Source: Halorientalis regularis
GTDB lineage: Archaea; Halobacteriota; Halobacteria; Halobacteriales; Haloarculaceae
NCBI RefSeq assembly: GCF_023698535.1
Contig: NZ_JALJCL010000016.1
Location: 38,917-102,916, forward strand
Direction of reading: 5' to 3'
DNA length: 64,000 nucleotides
Below the pieces are notes generated by a model, which searched no databases, was not told the DNA's origin, and worked only from the letters and a program-made list of their open reading frames with translations. A program made the translations under genes and the position numbers. How positions within the stretch are numbered: the first letter of the stretch is position 1; every line of letters begins with the position of its first letter. Below are positions 1 through 9,469 of the stretch, in pieces.

Positions 1-2
1 AC

Positions 3-296
3 ACCCACGACGCACCCGAGAAACACGTCGCGGTCTGTACGAACCAGACCTGCGCCGCCGACGGCGCACCCGCCGTCCTCGAACGCCTCCGCCAGGCCGT
101 CCGCGACTCCGAGGAGTGCGACGCTCGCGTCACCCGCTCGTCCTGTCTCGGCCGCTGTGGCGAAGGGCCGATGGTCGCCGTGTATCCGGACGGTGTCTGG
201 TACGGCGACACCGACGAGGACGACGCCGACCGCATCGTCTCGTCCCACCTCGACCGGGACCGCATCGTGTCCGACCTCGTCGATCAGACGCTGTGA
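3..296 (+). CDS. (2Fe-2S) ferredoxin-like protein, 5' end outside window
   Basis: The reading frame is open from the window edge to TGA at 294-296, so the N-terminus is missing. The protein has a thioredoxin-like 2Fe-2S ferredoxin signature: VCTNQTC near the start, then SCLGRCGEGP about 35 residues later, giving the four cysteine ligands, and a VAVYPDGVWYG strand typical of this fold. Such ferredoxins occur in haloarchaeal cobalamin clusters, where I infer that they deliver electrons for corrin-ring or cobalt reduction. The gene lies 14 bp before the DUF3209 gene, so it probably shares its operon. The family call is firm; the specific redox partner is inference. Confidence 0.82.
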   Translation, partial: THDAPEKHVAVCTNQTCAADGAPAVLERLRQAVRDSEECDARVTRSSCLGRCGEGPMVAVYPDGVWYGDTDEDDADRIVSSHLDRDRIVSDLVDQTL

Positions 297-310
297 TCGA
301 CACCTGAACT

Positions 311-682
311 ATGAGCTGTGACGAACTCGAAGCCCTGCGACTGGGCGTCATGACGGCACTCGGTATCGGCGACGAAAGCACGCGCGAACACGCGAGAACG
401 GAACTGGAGGGCAGCATGGAGGGCCCAATCGAGGCCCTGGCCAACGCGGAGACGTTACCGGAGATCGAGCGGCACCTCGACGCGGCCCTCGTCGACCTCG
501 AAGAGGAGGTCGCGGGGATGGATCCCGACGACCCCGAGTACGACTACGCACGGGGCCGACTCGTGGCCGTCCGGGACGCCGAGCGGGCGATCCAGCGACT
601 GACCCAGCAGGCCGAGAGCGTCCTCGACGGCTTCGGCGAAGCCCACCACCACCTCCACGAAGCGTTCCCGGTCGATGAGTAG
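311..682 (+). CDS. DUF3209 family protein of the cobalamin cluster
   Basis: A 123-residue acidic, all-helical protein with no signal peptide or membrane segment. The opening MSCDELEALRLGVMTAL and the C-terminal GEAHHHLHEAFP histidine patch fit my recollection of DUF3209, a small family linked to haloarchaeal and some bacterial cobalamin genes. The histidines close to the C-terminus could bind a metal, but no function is established. The gene overlaps the next start by 8 bp, which indicates translational coupling. The family assignment comes from memory of the family, not from a search. Confidence 0.75.
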   Translation: MSCDELEALRLGVMTALGIGDESTREHARTELEGSMEGPIEALANAETLPEIERHLDAALVDLEEEVAGMDPDDPEYDYARGRLVAVRDAERAIQRLTQQAESVLDGFGEAHHHLHEAFPVDE

Positions 683-1901
683 CCTCGGCCGCCGAACGGT
701 CTCGCTCGGAGAGGTCGAACCGGCTGGATCGCGCCACCTGGGCAAACGGTCTACCGTGGCGCTCGCCGACGACACGGTCCTCGTCGGGACGGCCAGCGGC
801 GACCTTCGTGCGTTCGACCGCAGTCTCTCGCCGCAGTGGACCGCCAGCGGACCCGATACCGACGACGGCAGCCTCGTTTCCATCGATACCTTCGAGGGCA
901 CAGCGGTCGTCGGCGAACGTGGTCCCTCGGGAGCGGTTCACTGTCACGACCTGGAGTCCGGAGAACTGCTGTGGCGCTACGAGACGGCCGACGACGTAGG
1001 CGAGCCACAGAACGAGACGCGGTTTCTCCTGCCGTTCGTCGCCGACGTGGTGGCTGGCGAGAAGCGAGTCTACGTCGCGGCGCGGCGGTACGAACGCGGC
1101 GACGACGGCCGAACCTTCCACAGCGTCGTCTACGCGTTCGATCCGGGCGGGAGCATCGACTGGCGCTACCGAGCGGACGCCTCCCCCATCAGTCTCGCCG
1201 TTCGGGACCGTCGCGTGGCCGTTGCCTACAACCGGTGTCCCGGCGACCACCAGTGCGGGCTGGTCGTCCTGGACCGCGAGTCCGGTGCCGAGCGCACGGC
1301 CTGGGACCCCGGGACCGACGGGGGGCGACGTGTCGGCGACGTATCCCTGCTCGCCGACGGGGTCGCCGTCGCGAGCCACGGCGACTACTGCGGGTACCGG
1401 CTGAACGACGACGGGAGTCACCGCTGGCGGGTTCCGCTGGCGACGCCCGAGCCGGTCGACGGCGAGCGCGTCTACGCCTACCCGAACCACGTCCACGCCA
1501 CGTCGGCGGGGGCGGTGTTCGTGACCGGCAACACGTATCCCGAGGACGGGCGCGAGACCGAGGCACGACACCCGAACGAGCACAGGGCGGTCGGAGTCAC
1601 ACTCGACGGCGAGCGCGGCTGGCAGGAACCTGTCGGCGGGTTCGCGACCAGCATCGGGACCGCGGGGGACCGGGTCGCTGTGCCGAGCGCACAGCACTTC
1701 CGGGACCGCGACGCCGCGGGCCACGGCCTGCAGGTGTTCGACGCGGCCGACGGTACAGTGTCGGCCCTCGACGCCGACGGCGTGGTCACGGCCGCTGCAC
1801 TCGACGACGAAATCGTGGTCGCAGTCGAAGAACCCGTCGCGTATCACGACGAAGACGAGCGGCGAGGGGCCTACCGCGCGCTCACGGCCGAACGAGAGTG
1901 A
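675..1901 (+). CDS. PQQ-like beta-propeller repeat protein
   Basis: A 408-residue protein built of repeated blades ending in WRY-type motifs (LLWRYE near residue 100, IDWRYR near 160, HRWRVP near 250), as in the PQQ/BamB-like propeller fold. No signal peptide or Tat motif is visible, so it should act in the cytoplasm. It overlaps the DUF3209 gene by 8 bp and ends the ferredoxin-DUF3209-propeller run of the cobalamin locus. A scaffold or metal/corrinoid-binding role is possible; nothing in the sequence shows an active site. Confidence 0.75.
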   Translation: MSSLGRRTVSLGEVEPAGSRHLGKRSTVALADDTVLVGTASGDLRAFDRSLSPQWTASGPDTDDGSLVSIDTFEGTAVVGERGPSGAVHCHDLESGELLWRYETADDVGEPQNETRFLLPFVADVVAGEKRVYVAARRYERGDDGRTFHSVVYAFDPGGSIDWRYRADASPISLAVRDRRVAVAYNRCPGDHQCGLVVLDRESGAERTAWDPGTDGGRRVGDVSLLADGVAVASHGDYCGYRLNDDGSHRWRVPLATPEPVDGERVYAYPNHVHATSAGAVFVTGNTYPEDGRETEARHPNEHRAVGVTLDGERGWQEPVGGFATSIGTAGDRVAVPSAQHFRDRDAAGHGLQVFDAADGTVSALDADGVVTAAALDDEIVVAVEEPVAYHDEDERRGAYRALTAERE

Positions 1902-1916
1902 AGCGGCCCAGGTCAG

Positions 1917-2180
1917 TCAGAGCCGTTCGTTGAGTTTGTGAACCGCCTCGGCGGCGGCGTGTTCGAGATCGACGAACGCCGCGATGAGCCGGGCCCACTG
2001 CTCTTTCTCCTCGGGTTCCAGGGAGCCCCAGACCGCCATGTCCTCCTCGACGCCGATGGCGTCGACGAGTTTCGACACGTCCCAGGTGCCGAGTTCGATC
2101 CCCTTCTGGTACAGCTCGAACCATTTGCTGTCCATGTCCACACGGTCCGTCTCCACCACTGGCATGTCTTGCAACGACAT
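1917..2180 (-). CDS. Short R2-like (ferritin superfamily) N-terminal fragment
   Basis: From the ATG at 2180 this encodes 87 residues; an in-frame ATG at 2234 would add 18. The region WFELYQKGIELGTWD followed by WGSLEPEEKEQW and DLEHAAAEAV resembles the first helices of R2-like ligand-binding oxidase or ribonucleotide reductase small subunits, including the position of the first metal-ligand glutamate. Full R2 proteins have about 300 residues and the remaining iron ligands are absent here, because the reading frame stops and the next gene lies beyond it. It is either a remnant or a shortened protein of unknown role. It lies convergent with the propeller gene. Confidence 0.5.
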   Translation of the reverse strand: MSLQDMPVVETDRVDMDSKWFELYQKGIELGTWDVSKLVDAIGVEEDMAVWGSLEPEEKEQWARLIAAFVDLEHAAAEAVHKLNERL

Positions 2181-2309
2181 ACCGGGGCCCACGTGAACGT
2201 ATCGCGTGGTGGTTCCCCCGAAAAATGTTGGCAATTTATGCCGCGACTGTCCGAAACGTACATGTTAGGCCACGAGCCGGGTGTTCTCGCGACGAAGCGC
2301 GAATCCGGC

Positions 2310-3113
2310 TCAATCCGACGAGGGACGCGGGTCCGACGGAACCGACCCGACGGCGCCTGTCGTCGTGGTCCCGTCGCCCTCGGCCGAGAGCCAGGCGTGT
2401 GTGCCGGCCAGCAGCGTCCAGACTATCGCCTGGCCGAACAGGACCTGCGCCCGGAACGCGGCGACGAACGCGGCCGGGAGCGATTGGGTCGTCGGGTTCG
2501 CGGGCAGAACGAACGCGAGACCGACCAGCAGACAGAACGGCACCGCCGCGCCGGCGAGCGCGTGCCCTCGGCCGCGGTCCCGGAGCCTCGTGTAAGCGTA
2601 TCCGGCGAGCAGGCAGGCGCTCAGGCCGGCCAGCATCATGCCCGCGTAGAGCCAGAGCCGCGCGTCCGTCGAGAGCGCCTGCTCGACGCCCGGTGGCTGG
2701 GGCGGCAAGACGAGCCACGGCGCACCCGAGACGGTGACGAAGCCGCCCGCCGCCGCGATGGCGCTCTTGATTGCCCCCGTCCCCGGGATCGCCGGTTCGA
2801 GGAAGTAGAAGGCCAGACCGAACGTGACGACGCCGAGCAAGAGGCCCCAGAACACGCCGCCGGCGACGCTGATCAGGGGCGCGGAGACGACGCCGAGAAC
2901 GCCCGACGCGCTCTCGTGGCCGCCGTGGCCGTGTCCGCCCTCGCCCGCGTGGTGGCCGCCGGAGCCGTCACTGGCGTGGTGGCCGCCGTGGTCGCCGGCC
3001 AGTCCCTCCGCCGCGGCGATCATCGGGTTGGCCAGAACCGCGACGAAGATGCCGAGTGCGACGCCGGCGACCAGCCCTGCTTTCAGCCCGCGCACCAGAT
3101 ACGATTCGAGCAT
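2310..3113 (-). CDS. cbtA: Cobalt transporter subunit CbtA
   Basis: A 267-residue integral membrane protein with about six to seven hydrophobic segments. Between the first and second lies a histidine-rich loop (HGGHHASDGSGGHHAGEG and more), typical of CbtA and probably collecting cobalt outside the membrane. The cbtB start lies directly upstream, with cbtA overlapping the cbtB stop by 1 bp, so the two are cotranscribed. CbtAB is a predicted cobalt importer associated with cobalamin synthesis, which fits the chelatase and cobN next door. The hydrophilic threonine-rich C-terminus is unremarkable. Confidence 0.88.
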   Translation of the reverse strand: MLESYLVRGLKAGLVAGVALGIFVAVLANPMIAAAEGLAGDHGGHHASDGSGGHHAGEGGHGHGGHESASGVLGVVSAPLISVAGGVFWGLLLGVVTFGLAFYFLEPAIPGTGAIKSAIAAAGGFVTVSGAPWLVLPPQPPGVEQALSTDARLWLYAGMMLAGLSACLLAGYAYTRLRDRGRGHALAGAAVPFCLLVGLAFVLPANPTTQSLPAAFVAAFRAQVLFGQAIVWTLLAGTHAWLSAEGDGTTTTGAVGSVPSDPRPSSD

Positions 3114-3298
3114 CAGTGGCAGGTGATTCCGGCGGCGTGCCGCGCGTTGTGCAGCGAGTCGTGGACCAGCGGCTCCTGCACGAACAGGAGCGTGAACCCG
3201 ACGATTGCGAGCAGTGCGAGTCCGAGCGCGACCCGCGGCGTCGTCAACGCCGGCCGCGCCGATTCGATACGTCCGTGAACGGTGTTCGCTGTCGCCAT
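3113..3298 (-). CDS. cbtB: Cobalt transporter subunit CbtB
   Basis: A 61-residue protein with a single membrane helix (ALGLALLAIVGFTLLFVQ) and a short C-terminal tail, HDSLHNARHAAGITCH, carrying four histidines and a cysteine. This matches CbtB, the small partner of CbtA, whose tail is thought to bind cobalt. It is the first gene of the cbtBA pair. Two direct copies of GGTTGTAAAAC (on the plus strand) sit 11 to 41 bp upstream of its ATG and probably control it. Confidence 0.9.
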   Translation of the reverse strand: MATANTVHGRIESARPALTTPRVALGLALLAIVGFTLLFVQEPLVHDSLHNARHAAGITCH

Positions 3299-3308
3299 AG
3301 TAAACTAC

Positions 3309-3339
3309 GGTTGTAAAACAGCAAGCTTGGTTGTAAAAC
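3309..3339. promoter_or_regulatory. Direct repeats GGTTGTAAAAC upstream of cbtB
   Basis: Two identical 11-bp copies of GGTTGTAAAAC occupy 3309-3319 and 3329-3339 on the plus strand, exactly 20 bp apart or about two helical turns. A CAAGCTTG palindrome lies between them. They sit in the cbtB promoter (minus strand). Related copies occur before the CbiX-like gene (13762-13771) and, with one mismatch, between chlID and cobN (5560-5569). I infer an operator for a cobalt- or B12-responsive regulator. Confidence 0.55.
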
Positions 3340-3357
3340 TTTCGAGTGCGCCAAATC

Positions 3358-5538
3358 TCAGTTGCGTTCGGCGGCGGCGTTCACGCGGTCGGCCGACAGC
3401 GCCGACAGGGGTACGCGGTCGGCGTCGAGCGTATCACAGACGAGGTCGGTCACTCCACGGGTCCCGTCCCCGGCGTCCACGAGGACGGTCTGGGGGTCCA
3501 GCGTGGCCAGTTCGCGGGCGGCCGCGCGTGTCTCTGCGGTCGGACTCCCGTCGGCGACGTTGGCCCGGCCGTCGGTGACCAGCACGACGACCGCGGCGTC
3601 GGGGTCGGCGCGTTCCAGTACCGTCCGCGCCGACCGGAGGCCGTCGGGCAGGGGTGTCCGGTCGCCCGTCGGGAGGTCCTTGAGGTGGCGGGCCGCGCGG
3701 GTCACACTGTCGGTCGGCGGGAGGATTACCTCGGCCTCGTCGCCAGCCGCCGCGACGAACGCCACCTCGTCGCGGGCCTCGTATGCGTCCTGTAATAGTT
3801 CCAAGACGGTCCCCTTCGCGGTCCGCATCGCACCGCGCATCGACGCGCTCGCGTCGACGACGAACAGGACCAGTGCCCCCGTATCGCCGGCCCGGACCGA
3901 CTGCCGGAGGTCGCGGGACTCGACCGCGGATCCGCCTCTCTGGGCTGCCGCCCGCACGGAGGCCGCTGCGTCGATACCGTCGCTCCCGTCGGTCCGAGTC
4001 GTCCGCACGCGGGCCCCCTCGGCGTCGGGACTCGGGGTCGAGCGTGCGCGCGAGCCATCGCCACCCGCCTGGCTCTGATCCAGAGAGTCGGCGGGAGACA
4101 GGTCCGGCGCGGCGGCGTCCCCGACTTCCGCGCGTCGCTGGCCGGGGAGCAGCGGCGTGGCCGGCGTGGCGTCGTCTTCGTCGTCGTCGTCCGAATCGGT
4201 CCCGGACTCCTGTTCGTGGTCACCGGGCTCGCCGTCACCGGTCGTGTCGCCGTCGGCGGTCCGTGGGGGGTGTCCGTCCCGGCCGCCACCGCCATCGGCG
4301 GAATCCCGCCCATCGGAGGGATCGCCGTCGCTATCGCTGTCGCCGGATCGGTCGCCCCCCTCGCCGTCGGCCGGTTCGGGTCCGTCGGATTCCGGTCCGT
4401 TCTCGCCGGCCCCGGCGTCCGTCGATTCTTCGGGACGCTCCTGGTCCGCGTCGGGCTCGCTCCCGTCGTCCGCCGTCCCGTCCGGATCGTCGCCGTCGGC
4501 CTCCTCGCCGTCCTCGAAGTGATCGTCGAGAACGTCCTCCGGGTCGGGCGCGTCCTCGAAGGGCCGGGACTGGAGGCGGTGCGGGAGGGCCAGTTCGGCG
4601 GCCCGGCGCACGTCGGATTCGATCACCCTTGCGCGGCCATCGAGCGCTGCGAGCGCCCGGGCCGCCCGCGCCGTGGCGATGTCCCCACGGTGGCCGTCGA
4701 CGCCCGCGTCACGACACACCTCGGCGATGTCGGCCGCGAACTCGTCGGGCAGCACCACGTCCGCAATGGCGTCCCGCGCCCGTCGGAGTCGAGCGGCGGG
4801 GTCGGCATCTGTCTCTGCCGTCGAGGATTCGCCGAGCGCCTGCCGGATGATCGCCACGCGGTCCTCGATCTCCCGACAGCCCGTCACCGTGGCCTGGAGG
4901 GCAAAGCGGTCGCGCAACTGCGGCCTGAGGTCGCCCTCCTCGGGGTTCATCGTCCCGACCAGGGTAAACTCCGCGGGGTGGCTGACGCTCACGCCGTCGC
5001 GCTCGACGCGGTTGACGCCGCTGGCCGCCGCGTCCAGCAACACGTCCACCAGGTGATCGTCCAGCAGGTTCACTTCGTCTACGTAGAGGATACCGCGGTT
5101 CGCCCGTGCCAGCAGCCCCGGTTCGAACTCCGAGTTGCCGTCGAGGGCATCTTCCACGGAGAGCGTCCCGACCACCCGATCCCGGGTCGCGCCGAGCGGG
5201 AGCGTGACGAGCGGAACGGGTCGTGTCTCGACTGGGGGATCGTCGCGGTCCCGGCAGTCCGCGCACTGCCCAGTGGGATCGTCGGGCGGACAGCCGTACG
5301 GGCAATCGGCGACCGCACGTTGCTCGGGGAGGAGGTCCGCCAGCGCCCGGACGGCCGTCGACTTGGCCGTCCCCTTCTCCCCGGACACGAGCAGTCCGTC
5401 GAGGTCGTCGTTCGCCGCGACGACGAGTAAAGCCTGCTTGAACTCCGTCTGCCCGACGATCTCGCCGAACGCCGGCCGGTTGGCCCCGCGCCCGGCCCGG
5501 GCCTGCGAAGCTTTTTTGCCGTCGCCGTAATCAACCAT
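3358..5538 (-). CDS. Fused ChlI/ChlD-type cobaltochelatase ATPase subunit
   Basis: A 726-residue protein starting at MVDYGDGKK. It has three parts. First is an N-terminal AAA+ domain of the MoxR/ChlI type, with Walker A GEKGTAKST near residue 50 and ILYVDEVNLLDDH as Walker B. Second is a low-complexity acidic linker of roughly 180 residues, rich in D, E, G and S. Third is a C-terminal von Willebrand A domain whose MIDAS reads DASASMRG. This corresponds to CobS/CobT or ChlI/ChlD joined in one chain, which powers metal insertion by the large CobN subunit encoded divergently 34 bp away. CPYGC, CADC and nearby cysteines after Walker A may form a small metal site. Confidence 0.85.
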   Translation of the reverse strand: MVDYGDGKKASQARAGRGANRPAFGEIVGQTEFKQALLVVAANDDLDGLLVSGEKGTAKSTAVRALADLLPEQRAVADCPYGCPPDDPTGQCADCRDRDDPPVETRPVPLVTLPLGATRDRVVGTLSVEDALDGNSEFEPGLLARANRGILYVDEVNLLDDHLVDVLLDAAASGVNRVERDGVSVSHPAEFTLVGTMNPEEGDLRPQLRDRFALQATVTGCREIEDRVAIIRQALGESSTAETDADPAARLRRARDAIADVVLPDEFAADIAEVCRDAGVDGHRGDIATARAARALAALDGRARVIESDVRRAAELALPHRLQSRPFEDAPDPEDVLDDHFEDGEEADGDDPDGTADDGSEPDADQERPEESTDAGAGENGPESDGPEPADGEGGDRSGDSDSDGDPSDGRDSADGGGGRDGHPPRTADGDTTGDGEPGDHEQESGTDSDDDDEDDATPATPLLPGQRRAEVGDAAAPDLSPADSLDQSQAGGDGSRARSTPSPDAEGARVRTTRTDGSDGIDAAASVRAAAQRGGSAVESRDLRQSVRAGDTGALVLFVVDASASMRGAMRTAKGTVLELLQDAYEARDEVAFVAAAGDEAEVILPPTDSVTRAARHLKDLPTGDRTPLPDGLRSARTVLERADPDAAVVVLVTDGRANVADGSPTAETRAAARELATLDPQTVLVDAGDGTRGVTDLVCDTLDADRVPLSALSADRVNAAAERN

Positions 5539-5572
5539 ACTTGCGTTAAGTAAACAGAGGTTTAACAACGTT
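5539..5572. promoter_or_regulatory. 34-bp divergent promoter between chlID and cobN
   Basis: Only 34 bp separate the two divergent start codons. The spacer is AT-rich (GTTAAGTAAAC and GTTTAACAAC), unlike the surrounding DNA. Both transcripts must start inside or at the codons, as expected for leaderless haloarchaeal mRNAs. GTTTAACAAC (5560-5569), read on the minus strand, is GTTGTTAAAC. That differs by one base from the GTTGTAAAAC core found at cbtB, so the two subunits and the transporter may share a regulator. Confidence 0.5.
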
Positions 5573-8500
5573 ATGCCGAAGATCGGCTTATACACTGCGA
5601 CGGAGAACGAACTGGGCGCGGTCCAGCGCGCGGCCGCGGAGGTCGAGACCGACCTGGTCGTGCGCTCGGACGGAGACCTCGACGACGTGGCCGACGTGGA
5701 CGCGTTCGTCGACGAATTGACCGACGCGACGGCGGTGGTGTTCTGGTTGCACGGCGGCCAGGACAGCATGCCGGGCTACGACCACGCCCGCGACCGACTG
5801 GCGGAGGCGGGCGTCCCGCTGATCGTCGAGTCGACCGGCGACGCCTTCGCCCGCGAGGACACGACGGTCGCCAGCGCCGAACGGGAGCGGGTCTGTGACT
5901 ATCTCGAACGGGGTGGCACGGCCAACGTCGCCAACTGTCTGCGCTATCTCTCGGCTACGTACGCGACCGACGCCGACCCGGCCTACGACGATCCCGTGGA
6001 CCTCCCGACCGAGGGCGTCTACCATCCCGATCACCCGGCGGCGAGCTACGACGAACTCGTCGAGACCTTCGATCCCGACGCGCCGACCGTCGCCATCTGG
6101 TTCTACGAGTCCCACTGGACACACGAGAACACGCGCTACGTCGACGCGCAGGTCCGGGCCGTCGAGGCCCAGGGCGCGAACGCGCTCCCGATCTTCTGTG
6201 AGCCCGCCACCGACGCCGACGGCCAGTGGGACGCCGAACGCGTCACCGAGGAGTGGTTGCTGGACGCTCGCGGCGAGTCCGTCGTCGACGCCGTACTCTC
6301 CTCGTTCATGTTCTCGCTGTCGATGGACGAGCGGGGCCGCAGTGCCGACGACGAGGGCGACGCCGAAGACGTGTTCCTCGACAAACTGGGCGTTCCAGTC
6401 ATCCAGACCGTGACGACGATGCGCTCGCGGTCGCGCTACGAGGCCAGCGACACCGGCGTGATGGGTTTCGAACTCGCGCTCTCCGTCGCGCTCCCGGAGT
6501 TCGACGGCAACGTAATCACGCACCCGATCAGCGGCAAGGAGCGGACCGACGACACCGCGGACATCGGGAGCGCCCCGAAACAGCACTTCCCCATCGACGA
6601 CCGCGTGGACCACGCCGCCCGGCTGGCGGTCAACTGGGCCGAACTGCGCCACACTCCGAACGAGGACAAGCAGGTCGCCGTCGTCCTCCACAACTACCCG
6701 CCCAGCGACGACGGCATCGGGACCGCCTTCGGCCTCGACAGCCCAGAGAGCACGGTGAATCTCCTGGACGAACTCCGCGCCCGCGGGTACGATATGGGCG
6801 GCGACGTTCCGACGGACGGGCAGTCGCTGATCGACGACCTCACCGCCCAGCTGACGCTGGACGACCGCTGGGTCGCCCCCGAGGACGTGCGGGAGTTGTC
6901 CGTCGACACGGTCGCGCCCGACCGGTACACTGACTGGTTCGCCGAGTTAGACGAGCGGTTCCGCGAGAACGTCGTCGACGAGTGGGGCGAGGCCCCCGAC
7001 CGACCCTTCGCCATCCCGGGCGTCGAGTTCGGGAACGTCCTCGTCACCGTCCAGCCCCCGCGCGGGTTCGGCATGGACCCCTCGAAAGTGTACCACGATT
7101 CGGACCTCCAGCCACCCCACGACTACGTGGCCTTCTACGAGTGGCTCAAGCGGGAGTTCGCCGCCGACGCCGTCGTCCACCTCGGCACCCACGGCAGTCT
7201 GGAGTGGTTGCCGGGCAAGACCGTCGGGCTTGACGGCGAGAGCGCGCCCGACCAGTTGATCGACGCGGTGCCCAACATCTATCCCTACATCATCAACAAC
7301 CCCGGCGAGGGCACGCAGGCCAAGCGCCGCTCCTACGCGGCCGTCGTGGACTACCTCACGCCGGTGATGAGCAACGCCGGGACCTACGACGACCTGGCCG
7401 ACCTGGAGGAACTCGCGGATCGGTACCGTGAAGCCGGGATGGAGGACGCCCGCACGGACGACGGCGAGGCGCTGGCCGACCGCATCCGCGAGACGGTGGA
7501 CGACCTCGACCTCGCGGTCGAACTCGGGATCGCCGGCGAGATCGACGAGAAGGCGGATGTTCGCGGGCCCGACGAGGCCGGGTCGACGCTGGCGGCGGGC
7601 GAGGTCGATGGTGCGGACCTCGACATCGACGAACTCGTCGAGCGCATCCACGAGTACCTCACGGACGTGAAGACGACCCAGATCCGGCTCGGCCTGCACA
7701 CGATGGGTGAGCCGCCCGAGGACGACCGCCTGACCGAGTACCTGGTCGCGCTCACGCGGCTGGACAACCCCGGCGGGCCGAGCCTCCGGGAAGCCGTCGC
7801 CGGCGTCCTCGGGGTCGACTACCAGCGGATGCTCGACGAGCCCGGGACCTACGACGAGGACCTGGGGATGACCTACGCGCAGGCGGCCGACGAGGTGTAC
7901 GAGACCAGCCTCGACCTCGTGGGGACGCTGGCCGACCACGGGTTCGACGTGCCCGAGAGTGAGGCCGGGGGCGACAGCGAGGTCAACATGAACCTGCTCG
8001 TGGTCGACATCGACCCGCTCGGGGACGCCCGCGTGCAGTCGGGCGCACACGAGGCCCTGCGGGAGGCGCTGGCCTTTATTTGCGAGGAGGCCGCGCCACG
8101 CGTCGCCGGTGCGAGCGAGGAGATTCCCCGCACCGCCGACGCGCTGGCCGGCGAGTACGTGCCGCCGGGCGGTTCGGGCGCACCGACGCGAGGCGGCGTC
8201 GACCTGCTCCCGACCGCGCGGAACTTCTACACGCTCGACCCCCGGAAGGTCCCGGCCAAGAGCGCGTGGGACGTGGGCCGCGAGGTGGCCGACGGCGTGG
8301 CCGAGCGCCACCGCGAAGATGAGGGCGAGTACCCCGAAGAGATCGGCGTCGTCGCGTGGGGCACGCCGACCGTCCGGACGCGCGGCGAGACCATCGCGCA
8401 GGTGCTCGCCCTGATGGGCGTCGAACCGCAGTGGACCGACGCGGGCCGCGTGGACGGCGTGGAGCCGATCCCGCTCGAGGAACTCGACAGGCCGAGAATC

Positions 8501-9469
8501 GACGTGACGACCCGCGTCTCCGGCCTGTTCCGGGACGCCTTCCCCGCGGCGGCAGGCGTCATCCACGACGCCGTCGACGCCGTGGTCGACCTGGACGAAC
8601 CCCACGACCGAAACTACGTCAAAAAACACGTCGAGGAAGAGGCCGACGAACTCGAATCGGAGGGCCTCGACGCGAGCGAGGCCCGCGACGCCGCGAAACA
8701 CCGCGTCTTCACGACCCGGCCGGGCGGCTACGGCGCGGGGACGAACAAGGCCGTCGACGAGGGGAACTGGGACGACCGGGGCGACCTCGCCGACGTGTAC
8801 GTCCAGTGGGGCGGCTACGCGATGGGGTCGCGGGGCAAGGTCAGCGAGGCCCACGACGCCTTCGAGCGCCGTCTCGGCAACGTCGACGCCACCGTCAAGA
8901 TCGAGGACACGGCCGAGCAGGACGAGTTCGACTCCTCGGACTGGTACGCCTTCCACGGCGGATTCATCACCGCCGTCGCCGAGACCAGCGGCGAGGAACC
9001 GGCCTCGTACGTCGGCGACTCGGCCGACCCCGACAACGTCGACGTGTACACCAACGAGGAGAAAGTCCGGAAGGCGATGCGCGCTCGCGTCCTCAACCCC
9101 GAGTGGATCGAGTCGATGGAAGAACACGGCTACAAGGGCGCGGGCGACCTCTCGACCACCGTCGACGTGGTGCTGGGCTGGGACGCCACCACCGGTGTCG
9201 TCTCCGACCACCTCTGGGAAGACGTGGCCGAGAAGTTCGCCTTCGACGAGGAGCGCCAGGACTGGCTGAAAGAGGTGAACCCCTGGGCGCTCGATTCGAT
9301 CACCGACACCCTGCTGGAGGCCATCGAGCGCGGTCTCTGGGACGCCGACGAAGCCACCGAAGATCAGTTGCGCGATCTGAACCTCGACGTGGACGGTGAT
9401 CTGGAGGCGCGTGCAGCTGCGGACAGAGCCGGTCGCGATTCGGAGGAGGTGACCAGCGATGACGACTGA
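5573..9469 (+). CDS. cobN: Cobaltochelatase large subunit CobN
   Basis: A 1298-residue protein of the CobN/ChlH (BchH) family, close to the family's usual length. Recognisable stretches include HPISGKERTDD, HLGTHGSLEWLPGK and PYIINNPGEGTQAKRR, which line the tetrapyrrole site in this family, and a long C-terminal region ending in a charged tail. It inserts cobalt into the corrin ring using the ChlI/ChlD-type ATPase subunit encoded divergently. It overlaps cbiC by 11 bp, so cobN-cbiC-cbiE form one operon. ChlH-type subunits are the main alternative, but the cobalamin context favours CobN. Confidence 0.93.
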   Translation: MPKIGLYTATENELGAVQRAAAEVETDLVVRSDGDLDDVADVDAFVDELTDATAVVFWLHGGQDSMPGYDHARDRLAEAGVPLIVESTGDAFAREDTTVASAERERVCDYLERGGTANVANCLRYLSATYATDADPAYDDPVDLPTEGVYHPDHPAASYDELVETFDPDAPTVAIWFYESHWTHENTRYVDAQVRAVEAQGANALPIFCEPATDADGQWDAERVTEEWLLDARGESVVDAVLSSFMFSLSMDERGRSADDEGDAEDVFLDKLGVPVIQTVTTMRSRSRYEASDTGVMGFELALSVALPEFDGNVITHPISGKERTDDTADIGSAPKQHFPIDDRVDHAARLAVNWAELRHTPNEDKQVAVVLHNYPPSDDGIGTAFGLDSPESTVNLLDELRARGYDMGGDVPTDGQSLIDDLTAQLTLDDRWVAPEDVRELSVDTVAPDRYTDWFAELDERFRENVVDEWGEAPDRPFAIPGVEFGNVLVTVQPPRGFGMDPSKVYHDSDLQPPHDYVAFYEWLKREFAADAVVHLGTHGSLEWLPGKTVGLDGESAPDQLIDAVPNIYPYIINNPGEGTQAKRRSYAAVVDYLTPVMSNAGTYDDLADLEELADRYREAGMEDARTDDGEALADRIRETVDDLDLAVELGIAGEIDEKADVRGPDEAGSTLAAGEVDGADLDIDELVERIHEYLTDVKTTQIRLGLHTMGEPPEDDRLTEYLVALTRLDNPGGPSLREAVAGVLGVDYQRMLDEPGTYDEDLGMTYAQAADEVYETSLDLVGTLADHGFDVPESEAGGDSEVNMNLLVVDIDPLGDARVQSGAHEALREALAFICEEAAPRVAGASEEIPRTADALAGEYVPPGGSGAPTRGGVDLLPTARNFYTLDPRKVPAKSAWDVGREVADGVAERHREDEGEYPEEIGVVAWGTPTVRTRGETIAQVLALMGVEPQWTDAGRVDGVEPIPLEELDRPRIDVTTRVSGLFRDAFPAAAGVIHDAVDAVVDLDEPHDRNYVKKHVEEEADELESEGLDASEARDAAKHRVFTTRPGGYGAGTNKAVDEGNWDDRGDLADVYVQWGGYAMGSRGKVSEAHDAFERRLGNVDATVKIEDTAEQDEFDSSDWYAFHGGFITAVAETSGEEPASYVGDSADPDNVDVYTNEEKVRKAMRARVLNPEWIESMEEHGYKGAGDLSTTVDVVLGWDATTGVVSDHLWEDVAEKFAFDEERQDWLKEVNPWALDSITDTLLEAIERGLWDADEATEDQLRDLNLDVDGDLEARAAADRAGRDSEEVTSDDD

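Noticed and set aside
348..1847. Long open frame on the minus strand across the DUF3209 and propeller genes
   Set aside because: It is the shadow of two well-supported plus-strand genes; its composition is arginine- and proline-rich with no domain.
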